Shown here in pieces: positions 1 to 9,878 of a DNA stretch of 64,000 bases. The translations under genes were made by a program, and so were the position numbers. This DNA comes from Panonychus citri (lineage: Eukaryota > Arthropoda > Arachnida > Trombidiformes > Tetranychidae), in assembly GCF_014898815.1 (NCBI RefSeq), contig NW_026515539.1, positions 62,001 through 126,000 on the forward strand, written 5' to 3'. A model generated the notes under the pieces. That model worked only from the letters and a program-made list of their open reading frames with translations. It made no database searches and was not told the DNA's origin. Every line of letters begins with the position of its first letter. Position 1 is the first letter of the stretch.

Positions 1-1964
1 ATGAGTGTGATAACGTCGAAATACAAGCAGAATTAAAGCCCGAGAATTATTTTCTTCGAATCAAACTTAAAGATCAGCTAGAAAATTTTCTACCTACAAT
101 TCCCGATTCACAATTTGTAAGGTTCTATGATCATGAATCAATTGATGATATTAGTTGTTCACAAATTGCTAGAGAGATTAAATCAAAGACTCCAAATGAG
201 TTCAGATTAACACTTTCAATACATTCAGATGAAGTGCAAGTTGGTAATAGTTCCAGTATAAAAATTTTTCCGGTCTTTATTTCATTGAACGAGTTAAAAC
301 CTGAATTTCGACGGAAGCACTTTTTACTTGTTGGTCTCTTTGTTGGTCGATCAAAGCCAGATGTCACGTGTTATTTAGGACCGATTTGTGAAGAGTTGAA
401 AGCTCTAGAAAAAGATCCAATATCATGGCGGAATCAAATTGGGACTACATTCAAGGCCACGTTTCATCTCATCGCTCTAGTTGCAGACGCTCCTATGAGA
501 GCTTATTTACGTGGATCTCGTCAATATAATCACACGTATGGGTGTGATTGGTGCTTGGTAAAAGCGAGTTCATCATCAAGAGGTGCAAGAATCTACCCGA
601 ATCTCGAGGAAATCAACTTAGACGAGTTAAGAAGATCTAAGAATGACTTCGATTCATTCGAAAGATGTGAAAACAATGTTCTCGATCAAATTTCTCAGGA
701 TCCGTCTTCTCGATACCATGGAATTATTGGTGGATCACCTTTATTACAGTTATCAAGTTTCGATATTGTCAGAAGTACTGCAGTTGAGCATATGCACTGC
801 ATGATTCTTGGTGTCTTAAGAAGTCTGATCTTACGTGGCTGGTTAGGAGAAACGGTGACAAATATCTTTGAGCAAAGAGTCGATAGAACATTTTTCAGAA
901 AAGAAATTTCTAACAGGATTTCCAAGATCTGTGTTCATTCTGATATCACAAGACCACCAAGGACTTTCGATCTCATAAAATATTGGAAAAGTTCGGAATA
1001 CGATTCATTCATTGTATATTATTTTCCAGGAATCGTGAAAGGGTTGTTAAAGCAGAAAGTAATCAATCATTTACTGTGCTTCATTCGAATCTTTCAACTT
1101 TCTCACTGTGGCCCAGTTACTCAGGAACTAATATCTGAACTGAAAAATTTGATTCGTGAATTCCAGTATGGAGTAAATGAGATCTATGGACCAACATTTA
1201 TGACTTATAACTTACACATATTAAGTCATTTACCGGAATCTGTTAAAGATCTTGGACCCTCTAAAAACATCTCATCTTATCCATTAGAAAATTATATGGG
1301 AATACTAAAAGACAAGGTTCGAAGATCTTCAAATATTGCACCATCTTTAGTAAGAATCTTTATGAATGATTTCAAGTACTTTGAATTTCTTAATAAGGTG
1401 TCTGATTGGCCTCTCAGTGAAAGAGAAATCAAGAATTTTGGTTTAGAGAGTAACTTTCATGAAATTGTGGATCCAAAAATCATTACCATTCGAGAAGATG
1501 AACCAACAGATTCAATGGAATATTTAGATTTCATTTGTTCGGAGATCGGTTCAATGAGTGATGATCATTTGGCTCTGAAAGTGAAATTTCTAAAGACGGT
1601 ATCATTTGATGGCAAGCGATTCTCAACCGAGAAATATTCAAGTGACAAATTAAGACGAGATTCAATCATTAAAACTAGTGATTCAAAGTATATGAATATT
1701 GTTTCCATTTTCCAACTAGGATCGAATATACAAGCTTTGTGTCAACAAATTGATGTGTTGGATTTTAAAGTGAATTTCAAAGGATCTACTGGAAATTTTT
1801 TGTTTCCACTTTCTCATATTTTCGAGATTAAAAAATTCTCAGATATAAGAACATTGATCAATTTATCCCCAAGTATCAAAAAGTGTTTCATCATAAAGAG
1901 TACAAGCTTCCACTACAAATACCACAAAGATTTTCTGGTTGAGCCGTTTCTCATCAATTACTAG
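1..1964 (+). CDS. Animal En/Spm (CACTA)-like transposase, 5'-truncated by window edge
   Basis: The frame is open from base 3 to the TAG at 1962-1964, about 653 codons, so the true start lies left of the window. It resembles the large transposase-domain proteins of animal En/Spm-like DNA transposons. Family-typical stretches are a section reading LTLSIHSDEV before IKIFPVFISLNEL (about 204-290), a Cys pair in YGCDWC followed by RIYP, the block DIVRSTAVEHMHCMILGV, and a C-terminal block LPENYMGILKDKVRR-like (SSYPLENYMGILKDK) after HILSHLPESV. The protein would cut and rejoin transposon ends. No internal stop or frameshift is seen over more than 1.9 kb, so the copy may be young or still constrained. 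Terminal repeats could not be assigned because the left end is missing. Family assignment is by motif memory only. Confidence 0.85.
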   Translation, partial: ECDNVEIQAELKPENYFLRIKLKDQLENFLPTIPDSQFVRFYDHESIDDISCSQIAREIKSKTPNEFRLTLSIHSDEVQVGNSSSIKIFPVFISLNELKPEFRRKHFLLVGLFVGRSKPDVTCYLGPICEELKALEKDPISWRNQIGTTFKATFHLIALVADAPMRAYLRGSRQYNHTYGCDWCLVKASSSSRGARIYPNLEEINLDELRRSKNDFDSFERCENNVLDQISQDPSSRYHGIIGGSPLLQLSSFDIVRSTAVEHMHCMILGVLRSLILRGWLGETVTNIFEQRVDRTFFRKEISNRISKICVHSDITRPPRTFDLIKYWKSSEYDSFIVYYFPGIVKGLLKQKVINHLLCFIRIFQLSHCGPVTQELISELKNLIREFQYGVNEIYGPTFMTYNLHILSHLPESVKDLGPSKNISSYPLENYMGILKDKVRRSSNIAPSLVRIFMNDFKYFEFLNKVSDWPLSEREIKNFGLESNFHEIVDPKIITIREDEPTDSMEYLDFICSEIGSMSDDHLALKVKFLKTVSFDGKRFSTEKYSSDKLRRDSIIKTSDSKYMNIVSIFQLGSNIQALCQQIDVLDFKVNFKGSTGNFLFPLSHIFEIKKFSDIRTLINLSPSIKKCFIIKSTSFHYKYHKDFLVEPFLINY

Positions 1965-2369
1965 TTTAATTTGGCTTTAATTTTTCCAAAAGTGACATCG
2001 AATTTTTTTCTTGTTGGTTTCTTTTTTCTATTTTCTGTGATTATTCTTCTTTTTTATATGAATTAGTTTCTAATTCGTATATTGAACGTTTCTTCACCTA
2101 AACAACAAAGAAAAAAGATTCTAAATTCGATATTTTTCGCAAATTCTTCAAATCAAAATTTTCTCTAGAAAAGTGAAGTGAAATTAGCTTTTTTTCATCC
2201 ATTCACTTTTATTCTATTCTATTTTCTGTCCATTTCATTCATTTTATTTTTTCATTCCGTTCAATTTCTTGTTCTAATTTCTTCAATTATTGTGATTTAA
2301 GTCATTTTCATTGTGAATTATCATCATATTTGTGTTCATCGAAATAATAAGCAAAAAAATCATAGAAAA
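1965..2369. other. Spacer between transposase and small two-exon gene
   Basis: AT-rich (T-rich on the plus strand) sequence with no ORF of note. It holds the 3' end of the transposase transcript and presumably the promoter of the next gene. No clear TATA box or polyadenylation signal stands out. Confidence 0.5.
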
Positions 2370-2786
2370 ATGGCCAAATGTAAGTATTGATCCATGTGAA
2401 AAAAAGCTTTTGTTTACATCCAGTTTCGATTCATTTTTCAATTTCAATTTTCCTTTTTCTTTTTTTTCTTTTTTTATGCTAATTTACTAACGATCAAAGA
2501 TTCCAAACCTCAACAATACGAAGAAAGCTCTTCCAAAAAGGTTTCTCCTGGCTCGATTAAGAAAAGGATCAAGCGAAAAATCGTAATCAAAGAAAATCAA
2601 TTTAAAGAAAATATCATGAGCTATTTCAATGTTGTTGAAAAAAAGCCAAAAGTCAAAGAAATTGTACCAACCATCAACAATTGTCTTTACGAAAAATTTA
2701 AGAAAATGGAAAACATTGATCAAGAAGAAAATGATTCTGAGATCATGGATTTTTCACAAGAAGTTAAACCTATGGAAACCTGTTGA
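2370..2786 (+). CDS. Small basic protein, two exons (98 aa), unknown
   Basis: Exon 1 is ten bases, 2370-2379 (ATG GCC AAA T), followed by the consensus donor GTAAGT. Exon 2 runs from 2500 (after CAAAG) to a TGA at 2784-2786. The phase-1 junction keeps one frame, giving 98 codons. The protein is Lys/Ser/Glu-rich: it has SSSKKVSPGSIKKRIKRK near the N-terminus, then a helical section around SYFNVVEKKPKVKEIV and an acidic C-terminal tail. No family is recognised. It lies 400 bp downstream of the transposase on the same strand, so it could be a second transposon ORF; host origin is equally possible. The tiny first exon is the weak point of the model. Confidence 0.5.
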
Positions 2787-3117
2787 TTCTTTTTTGTTTT
2801 TTATTCTTGCTTACAAAGATCTTATATTCATCTTATACCTATGATCTTATATCTATTTATTTCATGTTCAAATTTTTTTCAATTTCAATTTATTTCTTGT
2901 TACCAAATATCTTTTATACTCTTACTTTTGTCAGAATCTCAGAATCATGAATTCCATCAATCCAATTATACCAAATTATATCAAAAGTCAATTTTGAATC
3001 AAAATTAAAACAATCATATTTATTCCTAGAAATTGAAATCAGCGCTTCAAAAATCTAATTTCTTCGAAATTTTCAGTCCGCGAAAATCAAAAAACTCAAG
3101 AAAAATGATCTTTTCCT

Positions 3118-3215
3118 GAGATTTGAGTCTTTTTTGAGTCCAATAATTTTCAATTGCAATCAAAAAAATTTTGATTAATTTTTGACTCAAATTTTGACTC
3201 AAAAGTGAGTCAAAA
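3118..3215. repeat. Clustered TTTGACTCAA / GAGTC repeats
   Basis: Within 100 bp there are two GAGTC copies (about 3124 and 3136), then TTTGACTCAA at 3181-3190, a second TTTGACTCAA directly after it, and an inverted GTGAGTCAAA, so the last two form a near-palindrome. Such clusters are typical of subterminal transposase-binding repeats, and this could mark the right end of the upstream En/Spm-like element. TGACTCA is also the AP-1 core, so a regulatory role is possible. Confidence 0.4.
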
Positions 3216-6200
3216 AACATTCATTTTCGTTCAAAAAAAATCAATATGTTGATGGGGTAAAGATAGAAATATACATTGAATTGGATGAATTAATTCTCAT
3301 TAAAATGCAAACACAATCAGAGTCAACAATCAATTCGCAATTATCTTTAGTAAGGTCTCGAAATGCAAAACATTCAGTTCTCCATCAGAACTTTTTTATT
3401 CTATTGTTTTCCATTCCAATTTCAATTGAACAGTGACATTTTTTCACAGCCAATTCAGAACTGAATACATTGAGTCTCACCTAAACTCATGGAAGTAAAA
3501 AATTCCTTCCATTTGAGTTAGAATTTGAAACTATGGGAGATTTTTCATCCATATTGAACTCGTATTTCTTGTGGTGTTGGTGAGTGAGGGAGAAAAATCA
3601 ATTCTCATTTTATGTTAAAACATTTTGTAAGAATAAAAAGATCGAATTGAAAGTTTTCTTACCATGAAGTTGGTCTCAACTTCATCATTCTTATCATCAT
3701 CATCCAGCACTTCATCTTCATCATCATGGTGTAAAATGTGATGGTGAGAATTATTTTCTCACAAATAACCAGCCTCAAGGTGTATATCATGTAAACCCAT
3801 GAACTGCATCCAGTCAAGTTGATGGATATCTTTGGAAGCGATTTAACAGATTGCTGTGGAAAAAAAGTTCCAAAAGAGAGAGAGAGAGAGAGAATCTTCT
3901 AAAGGTAAGCTGTAAAAAAGAATGAGATTGTCACCAGGAACTACAGAATAGCATGAGCTGAGAGGGTGGAGATGGAAAAAGCTCAGTGAAGGAGGAAGAA
4001 GAAGCAACAACAAGAACATCATGTTCCTCGCTTTCTCTACATCCAATGAATTTTTCACTTTCCACTGAATTTCTTGTTCGTTTTTCATTCTGCTTTTCTC
4101 GATCTACTTTTTTCTATCTTCATATTCTTTCTCCAAGACCGATTTTCAATTATCTTGACATTGAATTTCAAGGTTTATACCTCAAGAATACCCACCATGT
4201 GTATTTGGTGGTGCGTATTGCTCAATGGAGTAGATCACAGACTTTCAAACTGAAAAGGTAAAAACTCATTCCCTGAGTATTTACAATGTTTCTGTTGATA
4301 AATTTTTGACATTGCTTTTCACACAGGAAAGATTTTCAAATCTACATCAAAACCTCTCTGTATTATTTTCCAATGATTAGTATTTATGATTAAAAGTGAT
4401 GATTTGTCTAAAAATAAAACCAATTTCCCATGTAAAACAGCACAAAAACTACCAGGTAACATGAACTTATTGATACAACTTGATAGCTGCTAAGTTCAAT
4501 ATCTTAAATTCAGCATATCACGAACAGATAATCAGTAACAATTTACAAATTGTAAGGGCCCAAATGATTATTAAACGCAAATTATAAATTCAATGGCTAT
4601 AACTAATTATTTTCTCGATCAGATTAACAAAGAAAATTATAATCACCATGATAAATATTGATTATAATTCCCACGCTATGATATCAAAAGGATTTGAAAT
4701 TATTATCAATTTACTTTAACATTGAATTTGAAATTGATATTATCAGTGAATTGAATAAAGTCAATTACAGGTAATAAATTGATAATATTATCATCATCTA
4801 TCATCTTTCCCTCCTCTGTAACCTTTACACCAAGACAATCATCTTATCCACCCCCAATTTTGGTTAGTTATCATTATTATTACCTAAGGAGCATCAAAAC
4901 ATAATGATAATAATAGTAAACTAATTTAATGGAAGTAAAATTTTTCGGAAATCATCTCATTCCCTAAGGAAATTCATAAATTAAATTATCAGTATCATTT
5001 CTCGATATGTGCCATGAAAAGTTTTCTGATACCATGAGGATATTTGTACAAGGCTATTCAGCTATTTTTTTCATTTCCTTTTTACTAAACATAACAATCG
5101 ATTCAAGATTATGATCTAGAAATAAAATTTTCTGGACAATTATTAATATTATCATACAATTTGGGCAATTTGGCCCTTGATCAAGATCGATCTTGAAAAT
5201 TTCGTGATTCAAAGTGATTCAAAGGTCCAAATTTATTCAGCATTTGGCATGACTTTGAACTTGATTGATTCAATGAAAAGAAAAGCTCATACAAAACTGT
5301 CTATCAAGAATCTCAATAATATTAACCAAGGAAAATGTTGAAATTTTTGTATGAATGCAAAAGTTTCAATTGTAAAACAAAAGTTCAATGTCATATTCAA
5401 AAACATCACCACAAGTGATACATATACACTTATGATTTTGATGCCATGGTTTATATTGCAAAGGAGGGTATGCATGAATTATTTTGTAGATTCTTAGCTG
5501 TACTTGTTGAATACCCTTCAAAAAAATATCCCGATAGTTTTGACATGTTTTTTTATCAGTCTACCTTTGATTTGGAGTAAAAAAACCAAATCAAAGATGA
5601 AAAAAAATCGACGAAAATGTTATTTTCTTGAATTCCAGTTAATCTACATGTGAATATTTCATGAATACCCTCAACCTCACAAACATGACAAGTTCCCTGG
5701 AAATGTCAGATTTTTTTCTAGTGAAAATCATAATCTCTATCATAATAGAGTTTATTGAAATTTCTATGTCGAAAATCAGTTTTAAAATCAAATGGGAATC
5801 AAATTTAGGAAAACAATTTTTTTCTTTTCTCTTTGGAAAATGTTAACAATCAGAATATTTCACAATTTAAATGACTACACATATCCATTGACGTTTAATT
5901 GCTTCCTTGGTGATGATTAATAATAAATCACCATAGGGTAATGTTAATTGTTGTTACATTGAAACTAATGATGTTTATTAATAAACAACAAACATTAGAA
6001 CTCAAACTTTTTTTTTCTTTTTTCCCCAGGAGACATTTAATTTATTCCTTCATGATAAGTTGATTAAATTAACTATTATCCTTAAGAAATCAGTTCATGA
6101 GACTAACATGAAATGATTATCATCATGATTATTACTGAATAATGAGTTGAATGTCACTGTATCATTAGATGAAAATTTCGAAGACAAAAAAAAGTTCTAA

Positions 6201-8264
6201 CATCACTAATGTTTTTCTTTTATCTTTTTTTTTCGAAAAACCAAAAGAGATGATAAGATGATGCTGATGATAATATTCATCTTCATTATCTTTCACTTTA
6301 TCTTCTGTTGGATAATAAAAAAGAAAAGAAAAAGGAAAAAAAATTGTTATTCTAGTTGATATTCTGAATGCAATTGAACATTTCATCAATGAATCTCCTT
6401 TTCGATCAGTCTATTATCGGATCAATACCATGACCATCTAATTAAAAATGAGATTAATCATAAATTTAATCATTAACCCGGAAGTTATCATATGAATCAT
6501 CTTGAAACTTTTGATGAAATTTCCGTTATTCTTGATATTGAATCAAGAATCTAATCTAAGGTGGCAGAGAAAGTTTCATAATGTTATTATATAATATTAA
6601 TACGAATATATATTCCAAACCAAAAGGAAATAACATCTTGAATTCAATCAGAAATTCTGGTAAATGATCAAGTATTAACATGGATGATGAAAAATTTTCA
6701 TAAATGAGATAATATTTGAATAGATTGAAAGAACTCAAAATGTTACAATTTTTCTGTAAATCTACTCAACAGAATCAGAGTATTATCATTATTATCATCA
6801 CTGAGTAGATGACGATAGTAATCATCATCTTCATCTTATTACAATGTTGATCAAAATGTTTACTCATCCTCTTTATCCCCATCAAATCATGAATGAGTAA
6901 CATTTGTGGGTGGTAAATGCTCAAAGGTTATTTCAGTTGATTCCATGGGAACAAACTTTGATAGATATTTATTATAATATCACTTGCAGGTTTATCCATT
7001 ATTATGGCTTATCTTTTTGCTACTTTTACCCTCCGGTGACAAGACACAGGGATGAGTAAAAAAAACTCATCATCCATCACAATGTTAACAGAAATGATTA
7101 GGAAGACAAGGTAATCAAAGTGAGAATAGAAACAAACTCAACTTATCACAAAATTTTAAACTTTCTCATAGCTTTAAATTTATCAGGTTCGGCTATCAAT
7201 CCAATAAAGTTTAGCTTGAAAAAATCAGAACTTTAGTCAGTTAAAATCTGCTTTCAACCAATACCATGGCTCGCATGGACTTTGATTCATTAGTAATTAT
7301 TTCATCCAAATAATCATGGATCTCTCAAGAGATAAACTATCTATTAATAGAACGGAACAATTAACTTGGAAAGTAATAGTATTCAAAGTTATTTGCAAAC
7401 GAATGAAAAAAAAACATTTTGTCGAACTTTTTTTACCTTCGCCGATTTTTTTTCGCTAATTCGAAGGCCTCTTGTTCCTCTTTTACATTTATTCTTCATC
7501 CAAGGGTCGTATTATTTTTGCCAAGGTTATCATAAAGTTACAGCAGTTATTATTAATTCAGTGATTACATGATAACTTTTACCGTGAAACTGGAAACAAT
7601 TTGCTTCTCAGGTAATACTATTATCAACATTATCGTTTGATAATGTTTAGTGTTAAGTTGTCAGGATAAAAGACAATGTTGTTCGTTAATTCAAGTTACA
7701 AAATTCATGAGCCGTATCGATAACTGAACTCAGTAGATCCAAGTGAATCATGGAAACAGAGTTGATAATGGAAACAGAGGAAAGTTGGAAGAGTTTCCGA
7801 TGTCTCCCAATTGAATTACCTTCAATTTCAGGTGTATATTATGTTACATTTGATTTTTATTGTTCACCATTTTGCTCCCATATTGGAATAGGATTCAATT
7901 GTTATCTCTTTGATGTTCAACTGATTTTTATCGTCATTCTTTTTTCTTTCAGTCTCATCAATTGTTGCTCCTCAAGTTGTTATTGTTCATGATGAGTGAT
8001 AATATTTATCTTCACTTCATTGAACTCTAATATTCTAGTGAGTAAATCATTTCAAAACTTACCGTCGATATTATCTCCGAATTAAGCTCGGATATTTTCT
8101 TTCCTTGTTCTAAATTTGTACAAAAAATGTGAATCTCTCATAAAATCGACAGATGAACCATAAATTTACCAGTGAAACAAAAAACCCCTTTCTATTTATT
8201 TTAATATAAGAAATATAAACTGAAGCTTTGTACAAAATGTTTATGTTTGACAATAAATTTTACG

Positions 8265-8418
8265 TTCATTTATTCCTGTAAATGAATCTCGATCTAACAA
8301 TTTGTGATTCAATTGACAATCATCTTCGTAACGTTTGTTAAAAGAAGATAGATACTTTCACGTGAAAGTTAACACGGGATGGAATAAACTGATCATAATT
8401 GACTTAATTACCGACAAT
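8265..8418. repeat. Direct repeat, copy 1
   Basis: About 150 bp starting TTCATTTATTCCTGTAAATG and ending with TGATCATAATTGACTTAATTA. It recurs about 225 bp to the right with some 90% identity by eye. Non-coding. It contains the palindromic TTTCACGTGAAA at the place where copy 2 reads TTTCAGGTGGAA. Confidence 0.75.
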
Positions 8419-8487
8419 CAATTATTCAATGCCAACTAATTTCTAAATGGAAAAGAAGATTAGTCTATCGAAAGTTTATTGTTAATT

Positions 8488-8660
8488 TCATTCATTCCTG
8501 TAAATGAATGTGAATCTAATAATTTGTGATTCAATTGACAATCATCTTCGAAACGATTGTTTTGTTTTTTGTTTTGTTGTTGAAGACGATAGATACTTTC
8601 AGGTGGAAGTTAACACAGGATGGAATAAACTGATCATAATTGACTTAATTATCGACAATA
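8488..8660. repeat. Direct repeat, copy 2
   Basis: Second copy of the unit at 8265-8418. It is lengthened by an insertion of TTTTGTT-rich sequence near 8560-8580. The spacer between the copies is unique and AT-rich. No transposon ends are recognised. Confidence 0.75.
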
Positions 8661-9174
8661 AACATAACCTATAGCTGAGATAAATTCAGATAAACATAAA
8701 AGCTGTTTGTCTTTAAACTTTTTACGAGTTGCAATGCTAATAATTATTTAAATAGTATATTAATGAGAATCGTGTAAAAAATGTAAAAAATTATCGTGAC
8801 AGCTGTTTTGTTCAACCTCTTAAAAAATGTATTTTAATTTTAATAATTTTAATTGTTATTTGTGGATAAGATTTTAAAATTTTGAAAAACAGGAAACAGC
8901 ATTCCATAAGGCTGCATTTTGTAAATCACAGTCAATCTAATCATTACTTATCGGAAAGCAGCGATTGAAAAAGAATTCGCATTTATTAATTGTCCTCATT
9001 ATTATCCAAAAAGCGACATTTTAAAAACTTTTATTACAAAAAACGACCTGAATGCAAGCCTATATTATATTGTTATATATCACCGCAAGTTACTTCGTAG
9101 ATTCTAGATATTTGGAAATATATATAAATTGCAAATTACAAATGTTTTTCAAATTATCAGGTATTTCTTACAGA

Positions 9175-9178
9175 TGAT
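9175..9178. repeat. Target-site duplication TGAT (left)
   Basis: TGAT directly precedes the left LTR. The same four bases follow the right LTR at 19226-19229. Confidence 0.9.
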
Positions 9179-9862
9179 TGTAGGAATTTTTATAAGAACG
9201 GGTCTTATATTTAAAATATAAAGAAGAAAGGAGCTCTATCCCGAGACTTTCGAAAGAGAGACTCTGAACGATAATACAACGTAAGGTTGAAACCGAAAGA
9301 GAAGAAGCTATCACCTTCACTTGATATTAAAATTCGATCTAGGATTTGAATCGTGTTAGATGTAACTAATTAACTGAATAAATGAACTTAAAGATGAAAG
9401 TCTTTCGACTTAACTGAGTTAACAAAGAGATTACAATTATTCATCAAGAATGAAACTGAATTTTTATTGTAATGAAAAGAGAACTTTAAAACATAGATGT
9501 TAATCTAATGAAAGTAAAAAGTTAACTAATCGTTAAGATTAAAGATTAATGATAATGGTAACTGTGGTTACCATGGTAACTGAACACAATGGTTCTTATC
9601 AAAAGAAAGATTAAATATTGACCATAAGATCATCTTAAAGATGTATCAAAGGTTTACAAAAGTAGCTTTTAGAAGCATAGATAACATGATTAATTAAATC
9701 AAATAAAGATAAATGAAGAAGGTTTACATAATTTTAAAGATTGAAAATCAAATGAAATTAATGAAAGTTAATTATTAAAAAAGAATAGATTGAAAATCTA
9801 TTCGGGAGATATTCTTAAAGAATAGGCAGAGAAAAGCTGAGGAGTCAGAATTTCACCCTACA
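9179..9862 (-). repeat. LTR, left copy (3' LTR of the element)
   Basis: 684 bp, TGTAGGAATTTT to CACCCTACA, with six perfect terminal inverted bases. It is nearly identical to 18544-19225. Internal palindromes are GTTACCATGGTAAC near 9568-9581 and GAATAGATT-GAA-AATCTATTC near 9784. The seven or so differences from the other LTR are almost all in A-, G- or T-runs. Confidence 0.96.
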
Positions 9863-9878
9863 TGTCTCCCAACTTTGA

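Larger units (their letters stand above)
2787..9174. other. Gene-poor stretch
   Basis: No ORF here looks like a gene; the short open frames are low-complexity (Ser/Leu/Phe/His runs over CT, TTC and ATC repeats). It contains TGACTCA-type repeats at 3120-3215, a GA microsatellite at 3877-3893, several AAAAAGTTC motifs, and a 150-bp direct repeat pair at 8.27-8.66 kb. I see nothing else. Confidence 0.6.

Noticed and set aside
3986..4261. A 91-codon ORF starting MKEEEEATT
   Set aside because: It starts in a GAA/GCA repeat, and the rest is Phe/Ser-rich background reading with no similarity recognised.
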